Origin: Malania oleifera
Lineage: Eukaryota > Streptophyta > Magnoliopsida > Santalales > Ximeniaceae
DNA: 64,000 nt
Reading direction: 5' to 3'
Assembly (NCBI RefSeq): GCF_029873635.1
Contig: NC_080418.1
Span: forward strand, 9,443,062-9,507,061
A program made the position numbers and the translations under genes. This document shows positions 22,789 to 34,900 of the stretch, one piece after another (position 1 is the stretch's first letter; each line of letters opens with the position of its first letter). The notes beneath the pieces are model-generated. The model did not search any database and was not told the origin of the DNA. It was given only the letters and a program-made list of their open reading frames with translations.

Positions 22789-24756
22789 TGTAATGACTTG
22801 CTTAATTTCTATGTATATTTTTTTCCATAATACAATAAAACTCATATAATAAATCCAGCAGATCATATTCCACTTGAACCCGTGGGTATCAGGGATACAT
22901 CAGAAACACATAACGGAAGCCTAAGCAGTAGGAAACACACTATCATAATATCATAAGTACAAAACCATCCATCACAATACCACAGTTGCTACATCTATTA
23001 TATACACATCCCAAAAAGAAAAAAAGAAAAAAAAAACCTAGGAACATTTCCCACAAAATCCAATCATCCCCACAAAAACTTACCCTTCAAAGAGGGCAGA
23101 TCAACAATACTATATTAGAGGAGCTTTACCCGCTCTCCTATCAGGGGCTCCTGAAATGTTTATAAAATTTTGGGGTGAGACACCTCTCAGTAAGGGAAAT
23201 AAACTAACACTAGTGTGTGACAACATGAGCATTTCTGTGATATATATATAATCATGAACATAACCAGTAAAATGTATATATATTTCTAGGGAAAACATGT
23301 ATAATCATACATGACAGAACATACTGTATTCTCATAGCATAACTCATCTCATATAATAATAATACAAAAACAATCCTGGTAGGTTAGCTGGCTGTTGTCA
23401 TGTATTACCCCCACATGATTGGGTTGTGTGGCACGAAGGCAGGACCTGACAATGGTTGGCCGACCACTGCCAAGTCAAAAGTATAGTCTGTAAGTCCAAT
23501 GGGTCTGCCAAACCTGGTCCGTACACCACGGGCGCTCACACTTCTTAAAACCACATCAACCATCCAATCTCACACCACTCTGTACAGCAACGTTAACACA
23601 AATATCATGATAAATCATGAACACATAGTATCGGTACCGTACAAATGCTAGCTTAAACCAAGCCAACCAAGTTCTGATAACATATAGCATATAATGAAAC
23701 TGTGATACATGAATATTTCATACCATTAATTACCAAATCAATATCATCATATCATTTTGCATATATACGTATATCATGAAAATCATCGGCTCGTACGCCA
23801 GTATTTCATATTTTACCATAGCTCGGCCCGTACGCCGACAAATATATCCATAACTCGGCCCGTACGCCAGAAAATCATATAAAAATCTCGACTCGTACGC
23901 CAGTTTTTCATTATAAAAATCTATGTCTTTATCATATTCCTAAAAAACAGTATTTCATTATAAATTCTACTCATGCCACACGAAATAGGTTTTTCCTATA
24001 TTTAACATACCATCATTTTCAACAATATTTTCCAAATATAAAACATATATAAATATATATTTATTCCTAAATCAAATGTTGTAATAACATAATATATTTT
24101 CATAAAATAACTAACTTAGTTTATCCCCTTACTTGATTCCTGAAAAAGCCCCTAAGAAAACAGTCCTGCACCCGTAGGGTTCCCCGATCAACACCTAGAA
24201 AACGACATTCCCCAGAATTAAACTTCAGTATTTCTACGCATACTACACTTTTTACAACTCACAAGAAGTCAAATATTGAGTAGAAAGTCTTACCCTGGAT
24301 CTGGGACGAATTCCAAACTCGACCCACCCATGATCCACTCTAGCAGGTTTGCAGAGAATTTCCCCAAGAGTGTCATGGTGGCTTCGGATCGTTGATCCGG
24401 CGAAGAATGGACCCAAAAAAATAGAGAGAAGGTTGGGGAACTGTAGGGAGAGAGAAGGGAGGATTCTGCGCTGAAATTTTGTCAAAAAATCTAGTTTAGA
24501 ACTATTTATACTGCGGCCTTCGTCGACGAGCCATGTCACCTCTTCGACGAGGTCATGAAGGAAGTTCGTTGATGAACTCTATTTCTCATCGACGAAATTC
24601 AAGAATGAGAGGTTTGCTCTTTGGTATTTTCTCATCAACGAAATGTACACTCGTCGACGAGCCCAATTGTAACTTCATCAACGAGCGCTACTGCCTCTTT
24701 CTTTATCCCTTCCAAATTCTATTTCCTCCCTCTCTGATATTATTTCTCTCTATAGT
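22789..24756 (-). repeat. Minus-strand chromovirus LTR, main part
   Basis: Contains the conserved hairpin at 23173-23195 (GGTGAGACACCTCTCAGTAAGG), four copies of a CTCGGCCCGTACGCC motif (23786-23910), the splice-like TTTTTCAGGAATCAAG on the minus strand (about 24140), TATTTATA at 24503-24510, and a TCGTCGACGA array from 24515 to about 24690. Its 5' end in element sense is displaced to 27023. Confidence 0.8.
24503..24690 (-). promoter_or_regulatory. TATA box and TCGTCGACGA array
   Basis: Minus-strand TATAAATA at 24503-24510 lies about eight bases from TTCGTCGACGAG, followed by six or seven further copies with C/T or G/A changes. A second copy of the distal part of this array is at 26835-26930. 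Confidence 0.75.
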
Positions 24757-24904
24757 TGCGTGTATGTGTTCAATTGTATGAATGAGTTTGTGAATGAAAG
24801 ATGGCAAATTTTGAGGATGAAATTTTTGTAAGGAGGGGAGGATGTAAGAACCCGAACCGTGATACGTGGGTTTAATTAATTAAAAGAGGGGCAAAAAGGT
24901 AAAC

Positions 24905-25184
24905 TAAGCAGGCCTCATCAATGAATCCAGGGTTTGTCCACAAATTCTTAAGGATACTCAGCAATGAGTTTCAGGGGCTCGTCGACGAAGAGAAGCCGAG
25001 AGGTATTAAGAAGTGCGACGAAATTCAAAGCTCGTCCACGAGGACAAGCCGAGGGGTTTCGAAAATCCAAAAATCCCAAGCTCATGGATGAGGTCATGGT
25101 CTCATAGATAAGAAGGCTATAAGGCCTCGTTGACAAGGATGCAATTCATCGACGAGAAGTGGCCGAGTCAAAGGGCTATAAATA
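24905..25184 (+). promoter_or_regulatory. TCGTCGACGA array and TATA box, element D-family LTR
   Basis: Seven or eight eroded sites (CTCGTCGACGAAG, CTCGTCCACGAGG, TTCATCGACGAG and others) end about 15 bases before TATAAATA (25177-25184). The downstream leader is a CT-rich tract. Confidence 0.72.
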
Positions 25185-26298
25185 GATATTTTCATTACTT
25201 CTGAGCTAAGAAATCTCATTTTGTCTCTCTATCTCTCTAGAAACTTTTCCTACTCTCCGTCTCTTTAGATTTCTTTGTCGTAGGAAGTGAGAATCGTTAA
25301 TCCGAAGTTACCACAAGGATCGTGGAAGGATTCTCTACAAGTTCTACAAATCAAATTTTCGGTTCGGCCATTTTCAGGTTTTGGCATAAAATCGAGGTAA
25401 GGCTTTGTTTTCAATTCTGATCTGGTAGTTTTGGAGAAAACAGTGTTGTGAGTACCATCTGTACTGGGATTTGTAGGTTTTGGAATTCGGTTCGCTATTT
25501 AGGAGCCTTAGAGTTTGGGATTTGTTATTTGGGGGAAAGGTAAGGGGATTCAATTTATGTCGGTTATTTTTGAAATCGAACTTGGTGGAACTGTAGTCCA
25601 TGGTCCTGTGTGCATTTTGGTTAGTCATTTGGGGGGATCTAACAGGTAAAACTATGGATTTTTTATGATTACAGCTTTGGAAAAAAGGGATTATCGGGTT
25701 GCATCCCTAGTTTTGTTGAAAACTAAATGTATATGGTGATTTATACTATGTTATAAGGATGGCCATGCCCTAACTTGTTTAACTGTATGTGTTTGGAAAA
25801 CCATGATTTTAGATTACCAAATGGGTGTGGTTTGTTTGTTTATATGAGTATGCATGTGTTGTATTTTGGTTTAAATGCGAGTACGAACGGGGTTATGAAT
25901 TTATTCCAGGTACTGAGAGTATCCGACTCTATATCCGAGGGCATATGAAATCGTCGGCCATGTTTGGAAAGAGTGTCTGACTCTATATTCGAGAGCGTGA
26001 GCCTTACCGACTGATCACTGAAGGGTGTGAATCCACCAGTTTACACTGATACGATGCCATGGGAGTCTGGGACTAGCCATGTGCCAGTGGCGCCGTGCAT
26101 CGCGGGTCGACTATGGGTCGATGCCGGATATCACAAACTGGCTTCGGGTCGAAGGGTGTGACGACACCGGGATTGCTTGATCATGTGTGTATGCGTGTAT
26201 GCACTATTGTGAAATTAGTACTGGAACTACATTTAACTATGTATATGTTGCGTCATGATAACACTCAAATTCCACATACCGATATAACATGTATTCTT

Positions 26299-26356
26299 CC
26301 TTACTGAGAGGTGTCTCACCCTTGCTGTACGTACATATTTTCAGGTCCTTCGAGTA
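26299..26356 (+). promoter_or_regulatory. Conserved gypsy-LTR hairpin and acceptor-like site
   Basis: TGAGAGGTGTCTCACCC is followed about 20 bases later by ATTTTCAGGTCC. The TGAGA/TCTCA arms can pair around GGTG. The pair of motifs recurs at the same relative place, about 400 bases before the LTR 3' end, in every gypsy LTR of the window. Confidence 0.65.
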
Positions 26357-26741
26357 ATCGGAGCTAAATTCTGGGTGTAAGAGCGTAGTGGTCAGTGTAC
26401 CGCGGATAGCACTTGGGTAAGTACTAGGATTTTTGTGCTTAGGTTGTAATTTTGGATTATGGTGGATAACCGGGTTATGTTTTGTACTACGGAGCTTGGA
26501 CTCCTGTTGTATAGACTCTGGTATGGTACTATATGTATATAGAAAAACCTTTTTCCGCTGCGTATATGATTGTATGTGAATATGTACTGGGTGCCTGGGA
26601 ACCCTATGGGGTCAGACCCTCATCTATTTTCCTATGTCGTTTGTATGATAAAGGTACAGGTTGGATTACATTTTCACCCCTGGGTCCCATTTTCGAGTTC
26701 GGGGTGTGACAACTTGGTATCAGAGCTAACTAGGTTGTAAT

Positions 26742-27023
26742 GTAGTGACCTAAATAATTATAATATTTAAATGATATTAGAGAGGGATGAAATAGAAATT
26801 GGAAGGGATAAAGAGAGAGGCAGCAAGCCTCGTCGTCGAAATTCAAGAATGAGAGGTTTGTTCTTCGGTATTTTCTCGTTGACGAAATGTACACTCGTCG
26901 ACAAGCCCAATTGTAACTTTGCGTTCATCGACGAGGCCTGCTGCCTCTTTCTTTATCCCTTCCAATTTCTATTTCCTCTCTCTCTAATATTATTTAAATA
27001 TTATAATTATTCGGGTCGCTACA
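26742..27023. repeat. Inverted duplication of chromovirus LTR start
   Basis: About 90 bases starting TGTAGTGACCTAAATAATTA at 26742 are the inverse of the last 90 bases (to 27023, ending TAATTATTCGGGTCGCTACA), with about 105 bases between. The segment 26836-26990 also directly repeats 24588-24745. It can form a long hairpin. Confidence 0.8.
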
Positions 27024-27368
27024 AGTATGGCTGAAGTTCTTAGAGAGAGAAGGAGAAGATTCAAGAAAGTCGCGCTGAAATAAAAGAAATCCACTATTTA
27101 TACGCAGGGATTTGTTGACGAGTACCAGTACAAAGTTCCTCAACGAGACAGCCAACTCATCGAAAAATTTTAGTTATGCGAAGAATCCCTCTCGGTAATT
27201 CCTCGTCGACAAGACACGTACCCTTGTCGACGAGCTAAGAAGAACATTCGTCGACGAGACCAATCTATTCGTCAACGAATGTTTGCTGCCACCTTTTTGA
27301 ATTTATTCTTCCTTCCCTTCTATCTTCCTTATCATTTTAAATTATTTAAAAATTTCCGAGTTGTTACA
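27024..27368 (-). repeat. 5' LTR of element B, right part
   Basis: Continues the LTR after the AGTAT duplication and aligns with about 16640-16991. Includes TATTTATA (27095-27102), a palindrome array (27108-27285) and the end GAGTTGTTACA. Confidence 0.9.
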
Positions 27369-27689
27369 CGCACCTTCTGCTCCTCCTTGCACTCCAACAC
27401 ACCCAACAGTTCCTTAATCTCTTGAACTCAGTCTTTAGATGTGACCGAATTTTCTCCTCCTGCAATTGTCATCGGATTCACCTAGGTAAACTGTGGGAAC
27501 GTGCAGCCCCTATCAGCTGATAGTTAATCCTACTCTCGGGAATCCCTCCGGGTTTCCTTCCTAGATTTCCATAGCACTGGCAAGGCATCGACATCATCTT
27601 CACTAGAGGCATCCACATGATTATCCCCTCCAGCCATTATATCCTTTGTTGACTCTACGAGTCCAATCCGTCTTTCCACTGGGATCCAT
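27369..27689 (-). pseudogene. Element A gag N-terminus
   Basis: The start codon at 27689-27687 begins MDPSGKTDW. Stops and shifts follow. The fragment ends LECKEEQKV at the element B junction, where the same frame resumes at 14562 leftward (RYATFKL). Confidence 0.72.
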
Positions 27690-28140
27690 CCTGAAGATAG
27701 GATAGAAACCAACTTAGAAATTCCACATTTACCATGGTTGATGCAAGTACGGAATTAATAAGTTAATACAATATAGGAGTTCTTAGTTTAAAAACAAAAG
27801 TTATCATTCTCACAATCCTGCCACAAAACCGTAAAAGTATCGGCCTCTAACCATAACACTGACACTATGCACATACTCACCTGACCTAACATTCCCACTT
27901 AAGTTTCCATGTTCCAGTCTCTTAACCCAGAAACACAACCATTGATGGATTTACCATGGTTTTCCTGAATCGTCATTTCAGGAAAAACATAGAAGACCGT
28001 CAAAGGATCGTCTCTAAGCTCCCAAACCAAGACTTGCCTAATCTACGCAATCTTATCCTTATCGTATCTCAACCTATACTCTAGTAATCTTTCACTATCA
28101 AAGTCTGTAGAACCTAGCAAACCTAGGCTCTGATACCACC
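27690..28140 (-). other. Element A leader and tRNA-iMet primer site
   Basis: Non-coding leader of about 430 bases. Primer site GGTGGTATCAGAGCC on the minus strand (28126-28140, plus strand GGCTCTGATACCACC) abuts the 5' LTR. Confidence 0.85.
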
Positions 28141-29720
28141 TGTAACGCCCCCGACCCGCCATATGGGCCCGAGGTGCTACTTTAGTGACGTCTGTGTACC
28201 TCATACCATAATCAATAATATAAATGCAGGGAATAAATAAAAAATTCTCCATAACCCATTGCCATAGTTCTATGTTACTAATATACATCAGTCTCCCAAT
28301 GCTCATAATATAAACTGTAGTACAATACTGAAAACTAACTCAGTCCATACACCCATATTACATGTTCGTAGACTTACAACATAATTTACGTACAATAAAG
28401 TTCTTCCAGACACTCACACAAAACTATCTACCACCCTGCTCCGGAGCCTGCTAAACTCGATCTCGAGATGGCCTTGAAAAGATGATTTGTATATTGGGGT
28501 GAGACACTTCTTAGTAAGAAAGATTAAGTTAATATCAGTGTGTGGTCAACATGCATTTAGTGTTTACAGAAAAATGCATCCTTCATTTAAACAAAAATAA
28601 CTATTTTACATTGTACTCATTTTACACAGTAAAAAATACTTATTTCGTTTCCATAGTATAAATAGTTTAGTAAATAAGTAACTTCATTTACATAAAATTA
28701 TAGATATGCATAAAATACACTCCCTGAGACTAACGACATGCTTAACCCCCATGACGATTTTTGCGGTCTGAAGGCTGGACTAAGCCCTGGGGGATCAACC
28801 CAGACAAAGTCAAAATTATTTATCTGCTAACTACGTCCGCAGGCATCCATAACCCAGTTGCAGGTCTGATTGCCATACCACTTCCTGGTCCGGACTTTCA
28901 GGGAAGTTACCACCTCTCCATAGGCTAATCGGCTAAAACCACCCTACACTTCTATCACAAACAGCGTGGGCGCACATGGCCAAATACTGATCCCTAGCAA
29001 CGGTATCGTGCTCACATAACACTGGTCCCTAGGGTTCCTAAAGCATATCATGCAATTTAAGCAATAAAAATTGTAGTTCAAACTCATTTTGTATAAAACC
29101 TATCATATTATTAAACATGCCCCCCCGGCCGTCAAATAAAACTTGGCCCCCGGTCATCATATACAACTTGGCTCACAACCGCTAAACAAACCCTCGGCCC
29201 CCGGCCGTCATGTACCACTCGGCTCACAGTTGCTAAACAAAACCCCATCCCCCGGCTATCAAATAGAACCAGGCCCCCAACCATCAAAAAGAACCCTACC
29301 CCCTGGTCGTCAAATAAACCCGGCGTACAACCGTCATATCAAATCCCTGTATTTTTCACAAATAGTTCCAGTATTTCACAAACATTCACAAACTCGGTTA
29401 TTCAATAACCCCCAAAATAATATTCACCTGCCACACAATTTTATTATTTTGAACATAGCTCGTAGGCAACCAAGAAACATAGTATATTTAGTTTATAAGG
29501 TCAAACCAAAATTCCCACCTTTCATTTTTACTCAAAATATCATATCATATATCCTAGGTTTGAAAAAGGTCCATTTTGAATGGTCGGTTTTCAAAGTAAC
29601 AACTGAAAACATAAATATACTTACACCAAATACATTTCAATCGGTTCAAACTCGTTAAAAAGCGGACTTAACTTAATCCCTTTGCCTATTTCTAAAAGAG
29701 AAACCGAAACGAACGGAAAG
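28141..29720 (-). repeat. Element A 5' LTR, left part
   Basis: It begins TGTAACGCCCCCGACCCGCC. A hairpin-related motif lies at 28496-28519 (GGTGAGACACTTCTTAGTAAG). A GC-rich tandem region at 29118-29340 repeats GGCCCCCGGCCGTCAAA-type units. A long open frame across that array (29143-29658) is an artefact of the repeats. The LTR is interrupted at 29720 by element C and resumes at 40571. Confidence 0.88.
29118..29340 (-). repeat. GC-rich tandem array in element A LTR
   Basis: Around eight irregular units of 25-35 bases centred on CCCCCGGCCGTCA(A/T) or GGCTCACAACCGCTAAACAAA. It occupies the same LTR position as the 49-base array of element B. Confidence 0.7.
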
Positions 29721-31600
29721 TGTAATGACCTGAAGAATAATGTTATTTAAATAATAAAGAGGGAGGGAAATGGGAACAGAAACAAAATGAGGCAATAGAC
29801 TTCATCAACAAACGCTTTGTGTTCGTCGACGACATTACATTTTGGATATAATAACCCAAGGAATTTTCTCATAACCTCGTCGACGAACACAGGGGATTCG
29901 TCGACGAGGGTATAAGAGGCCCTCATCGACGAGGGCATGTTTCATCGACGAGAAGATACCGAGAGAATGTTTTGGGCGATTCTGAATTTTGTCGACGAAG
30001 GGGAGAGTTTGTCGACGAATTGCCTATTAGACTCGTTGACGAGATGACGTGGTTCGTTGATGAAGGTCGTAGTATAAATAGCCCTAAACTTGGTTTAATT
30101 GCAGAAAAATCAACGGAAATCTTCCCCTCTCTCTCTTCTACGGTCTCTCCTCCATCTCTTTTCGATTTCGGCCTCGTTGTTCGTTGGATAGACGATCTGA
30201 GGCCACCATGACGCTCCTGGCGGAGTTCTCTTCAAGTCTGCTGGGGTGGATCGTTGGTGGGATCGATTCGAATTTCTCCCCAAAATCAGGGTAAAGCCTT
30301 TTATTTAGTTTTTGGCCTTCTGGAAGTTATAGGAAATGATAGAGATAAGGAAATAATGATATTCTATTCTGGAGAATGTTGTTTTCAGGGAGTTGAGTGG
30401 GAAACCCTCCGGGTGTAAGACAAATATTCAGTAGGGGCTTTCTAGTAGTCAGGTAAGGGAAATATGTTATGCTAGTATGAACTATATGTTTTTATCAAAT
30501 TATTATTCAGATTATATATATATTTATAGTTTCCAAAACCTGATAACATTAATATTTATTTGTGTGGCTTGAGTTGATAACAGAATAGTATTATATTTAT
30601 AGAATTTGTGAATACCATGTTTATAGTTATTAACAGAAATACCATGATATTTGCATGTTTATAGAATGATGAATTTTTCAGTGTATAGTATACTCAGAAA
30701 TTAGCATTTTCAGTAATTTCAGAATAACATGTTTATTTGTACCATAATGCCCCAATAAATAGATATTCAGATAGCAGTTCAGTTATACAAAAATCATATT
30801 TTCAGTCAGTTTATTTAGAATTTCAGACAAATTCTATGGGGTTATGGTTATTTTAGAAACCATAGTAAAAAAAGTATAGTACAGATATCAATTAGCTATA
30901 TAGTATCAGACCCTGATGGATCGGACAGCAGAACACAGTACCGTAACTACAGATATTCAGTTCAGAGTGCAACCACTTTATTCAGATAGTAAGTGGTATG
31001 AGGTCGATCATGCCCATGTTAGGAGAGGCTCTCCATGAGGGGTTAAATCATGACATACAGCCATCTAGGGAAAGTTTCTCAGATATTATAAGTAGATTTC
31101 CAGAAATAGTAGTAGTATTATGAAAAGTAAATTTATATAGTTTTAATACATGTTATTTATACCAGAATTTACAATTTCAGTTATCTATGATATTATTTCT
31201 AAATTAGATTATTAATACAAAAATATAACTTAGTAGCTACACACTAGTAATAGCATGTTTTGTCTTACTGAGAGTTGGCTCATCCCAGTGTTGAATTGTT
31301 TTTCAGGTAAACCAGCTAGACAAGCGGAGCAGACTCACAAGTAGAGGGGCTGTTGTACTACCCTTTTTGAGAGTGAGTATTTTTTTTTTTTTTTTTTTTG
31401 TGGCATGGTTTTGTAAACCCTTGGTATTAGTAAGGGTAGTTTAAAGAGGATAGTGATGATTGTATATCGTGGGTTAATTTGTCACTCTAGTATTGTATTA
31501 TGTGTGGATTTATTTTATGTGATTGGCCTTCCGCTGTTTAGATTAATGATTGGATTTAAAACTAGGAAAAAAGATTTTATTTTATTAGCAGGACGTTACA
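29721..31600 (+). repeat. 5' LTR of chromovirus C
   Basis: TGTAATGACC...GGACGTTACA. Palindrome array 29798-30065, TATAAATA 30073-30080, splice-like ATCAGGGTAAAG (about 30286) and TTTTCAGGGAG (about 30385), a diverged hairpin region at 31263-31286 followed by TTTTTCAGGTAAACC (about 31300), and a run of about 20 T at 31380-31399. Compared with the 3' LTR it lacks about 90 bases near 31040. Confidence 0.92.
29798..30080 (+). promoter_or_regulatory. TCGTCGACGA array and TATA box, chromovirus C 5' LTR
   Basis: About ten copies, several exact (TTCGTCGACGA near 29822 and 29895), end about 10 bases before TATAAATA (30073-30080). The 3' LTR carries the matching array at 38695-38915 with TATAAATA at 38923-38930, minus about 25 bases of array. 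Confidence 0.78.
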
Positions 31601-31603
31601 ATT

Positions 31604-31616
31604 TGGTATCGGAGCC
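31604..31616 (+). other. Primer-binding site (tRNA-iMet), chromovirus C
   Basis: TGGTATCGGAGCC lies three bases inside the LTR end; one base differs from the tRNA-Met complement TGGTATCAGAGCC. Confidence 0.9.
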
Positions 31617-31921
31617 TAGGTTGTTAGGTTTTGTAGACTTTAGAACGCAGTGGAAGCAATACCAGAGTATAGGAAATGATTTGAGGTTTGTTCTGTGGTC
31701 TGGGTATAGGATTTTCTGTGATGGTTTCTGTGTTTTTCCTGCGATGATGATTTCAGGAAAATCATAGTAAATTATCGTCGGGTCGTGTGTCTAGGTGGCA
31801 GAACTGGATTTTGAGTTAAGATTAGGGAAAGTAGTTAATTATAAATATAGGATTTGAGTAGAATGAAATAGATAGGGTCATTGCAGAAGATAAGGTCTTA
31901 AGTGTGTTCTTGTTTTTCAGG

Positions 31922-34900
31922 ATGGATCCAGGAAGTAGCGATATGAAAGCTAGGAGGGATGGAGCAGGACCTTCTAGTATAGGAGGTGCCGATACTGATG
32001 TCATTCTGCGCAGCGTCACCCAGTAGGTGATGGTTGAGATAGCCAGGAGCTCTGGGGAGCGTGGCTATTCGATAGAGCAGTTTACGCGGATGAAACCCCC
32101 ATCCTTTGTTGGAGGAGATGACCCGATAGTAGCTGAAAACTGGGTCTAGGATATTGAAGAGACATTGGTTGTGCTTCCTTTTACAGATGAATAAAAAGTG
32201 GAATTTTCGGCATTTAAACTGACAGGGGAGGTGAAGCGCTGGTGGAGGTCAGCACAACTGATAGAGGAGCAGAGGCGGGTTGCAGTACCAGTGACATGGG
32301 ATCGATTCAAGGAGCTGTTCTTCGAGCAATATTTTCCTTTTGTCATTCGGAGCGCAAAGGCAGCAGAGTTTATGCATCTGGTACAAGGGCATACAACCGT
32401 ATCCCAGTAGGCAGCTCAGTTTATCGAGTTGTCACGTTTTGCTCCACATCTAGCACCTAATGAAAAGAAAAATGCCAGGAAGTTTGAAAAGGGATTGAGG
32501 CAGAACTTGTTTGAGTAGGTGATTGGCTTCGAATCTCAGACATTTACGGAGGTTGTAGATAGAGCTACAATTATTGAGAGTGGTATTCAGAGGGGTTTAG
32601 CAGCGTAGAGTTAGAGGAAGAGGCCGGCGCTTCAGGGTTACCAGGCTAGCTCTAGTAGGGGTCCATGAAGAGGAGACCATGATAGAGGAGATCAGAGGCA
32701 AATGGCAGGACCTTGGGAGTACCAGGTAGGCAGACCTTCCCAGTGTGTCAGACATGCGGGAGACGTCATTCAGGAGAGTGCCTGGCAGGGAAAGGTGTAT
32801 GTTACCATTATGGGATACTCAACCAAATGGCACGTGCATGCCTAGGGCCGTAGGACTAGGTTCAAGTTCCCAGGCCCTATCGCGGATGATATCAGGCAGC
32901 TCGGGGAGGATATCAGGCGCCTCGTGGAGGCCAGCAGAGGAATGTAGCCCCAACACAAGTTTACACTCTGACGCCGGGTGATGCAGAGGCTGCCGCGGAT
33001 GTGGTGACAGCTACTTTTACTATTTTATCATATCCGATTATTATTCTATTTGACTCAAGTGCAACTCATTCCTTTTTCTCTGCATCTTACGTTAAATTAT
33101 CTAGAAGTGAGACCTTGTCATTAGATATAGCATTGTCAGTAACTACACCATCAGGGTCAGTGATGAGATGTCAAAGCGTACTTAGAAGCCATCCAATAGA
33201 AATTTAAGGGAGAGTGCTACCAGCAGATCTGATTGTATTTGATATGTGTGGGTTTGATGTAATACTGGGTATGAAATGGTTGGCTGCTAATCATGCCAGC
33301 ATTGATTGTTGTCATAAAGAAGTAATTTTCAGACCCCCTGGTGAGCAGGAATTCAGATTCATTGGCTCACGAGTACATACTCCACCGCAGCTGGTGTTAG
33401 CTATACAGGAAAGCAGATTACTCCGGGATAGAAGCTAGGGATTCGTGGCTTTTATAAAGGAAGCGTTATAAAATGAATCGAAGCTCGATAGTACCCCAGT
33501 CGTGTGAGAATTTTAAGATGTTTTTCCAGAGGAACTACCAAGATTGCCTCCCGAACGCGAGGTGGATTTTCCTATAGATTTGCCTCCAGGGACAGCGCCG
33601 ATCTCTAAGGTTCCCTACCATATGGCTCCAGCTAAATTGGGAGAATTAAAGGAGCGGTTTCAGGACTTGCTGAATAAGGGGTTTATATGACCCAGTGTAT
33701 CGCCATGGGGAGCTCCAATGTTGTTTGTAAAGAAGAAAGATAGGTCTTTGAGGATGTGTATTGATTACAGGGAAATAAACAAGGTTACTATTAAGAATAA
33801 ATATCCTCTACCTCATATCGATGATCTATTTGATCAGCTCTATGGTACACGAGTGTATTCTAAGACTGGCCTCGGATCAGGTGAGAGTAAAGGCAGAGGA
33901 CGTAGCAAAGACACCCTTCAGGATTAGGTATGGGCACTATGAATTTCTCGTTATGCCTTTTGGTCTGATGAATGCCTCAGCTGTGTTCATGGACTTGATG
34001 AATAGAATTTTTCACGAGTATCCAAATCAATTTGTAGTGGTTTTTATTGATGATATACTGGTATACTCGAAGAATTTCAAGGATCATGAGGTGCATTTGA
34101 GGCAGGTACTGTAGGCCCTTATAGAGGAAAAGTTTTATGCCATATTTAGTAAGTGTGAGTTATGGCTTGAGAAGGTTACATTTTTGGGTCATGTGATCTC
34201 AGGATATGGTATTTCAGTAGATCCCAACAAGATTGACGTGGTGGTGAATTGGGCCTGGCCGAGGAATGTGCAGGAAGTCAGGAGTTTCTTAGGGCTGGCA
34301 GGTTATTACTGTCGATTCATTGAGGGGTTTTCAGCTTTATCAGGACCTCTCATGCATTTAATTAGGAAAAATGCTAGATTTGTGTGGGATGAAGAATGCG
34401 AGTAAAGTTTTCAGGAACTAAAGCAGCGACTCGTCACTGTACTAGTCCTGACGATTCCATCTGGAGGTGATGGCTATGTTATCTACAGTGACACATCTTT
34501 GTAAGGACTCGGTTGTGTACTAATGCAGCATGGTAGGGTGGTAGCATATGCGTCCAAGAAATTGAAAGAATATGAAAAGAACTACCTTAATCACGATTTG
34601 GAATTGGCTGCGGTTGAACATGCACTGAAGATCTGAAGACATTATTTATATAGTGAGATGTGTGAGATATTTTCTGATCACAAGAGTCTAAAGTATTTAT
34701 TCACACAGAAAGAGTTGAATATGCGCCAAAGAAGGTGGTTAGAACTCATCAAGGATTATGACTGTACCATTAGTTACCACCCAGGTAAAGAAAATGTGGT
34801 GGCTGATGCTTTAAGCCATAAATCAGAGGGTATAGTGCAGTTAGCAGTAGCAATTCAGCACCCGATTCAAATGGACTTAGAAAAGTTTGGTGTAAAGTTA

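Larger units (their letters stand above)
24757..26741 (+). mobile_element. Single LTR flanked by polypurine tract and primer site (element D family)
   Basis: In order: about 85 bases of internal 3' end (AAATTTTGAGGATGAAATTT, tract AAGGAGGGGAGGA to 24842), a full LTR at 24843-26711 (TGTAAGAACCC...GTGTGACA), then primer site TTGGTATCAGAGC (26714-26726) and a few leader bases. Element D has the same tract and primer sequences, but on the inner sides of two LTRs. One LTR with both internal flanks outside it is the arrangement expected of a one-LTR circle or of two tandem elements sharing an LTR. No clear target duplication of its own was found. Confidence 0.75.
22789..27023 (-). mobile_element. 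Compound LTR insertion in element B, TSD AGTAT
   Basis: AGTAT flanks it at 22784-22788 and 27024-27028. The outer ends (TGTAATGACTTGC and GGTCGCTACA) are those of a minus-strand chromovirus-type LTR related to the element C family. Inside are three parts: most of that LTR (22789 to about 24756), a plus-strand LTR unit of the element D family with adjoining interior sequence (about 24757-26741), and an inverted partial copy of the outer LTR's start (26742-27023). It is a rearranged nest, not a simple solo LTR. Confidence 0.82.
14568..27368 (-). mobile_element. Gypsy element B, pol-less, TSD CGCAT/CGCAC
   Basis: A minus-strand LTR element inserted in element A's gag. The 3' LTR is 14568-16991; the 5' LTR starts at 20881 and ends at 27368 but is split by a compound insertion. 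CGCAT (14563-14567) and CGCAC (27369-27373) are the target duplication with one C/T change. Removing one copy restores the gag reading EEQKVRYATFKL. The interior holds only a polypurine tract, a gag pseudogene, a leader and a primer site; no RT or integrase is present. A solo LTR (18631-20861) sits in its leader. Confidence 0.92.

Noticed and set aside
29143-29658. 171-codon open frame rich in Pro and His
   Set aside because: It runs through the GC-rich tandem array of element A's LTR; no domain, and opposite to the element's strand.
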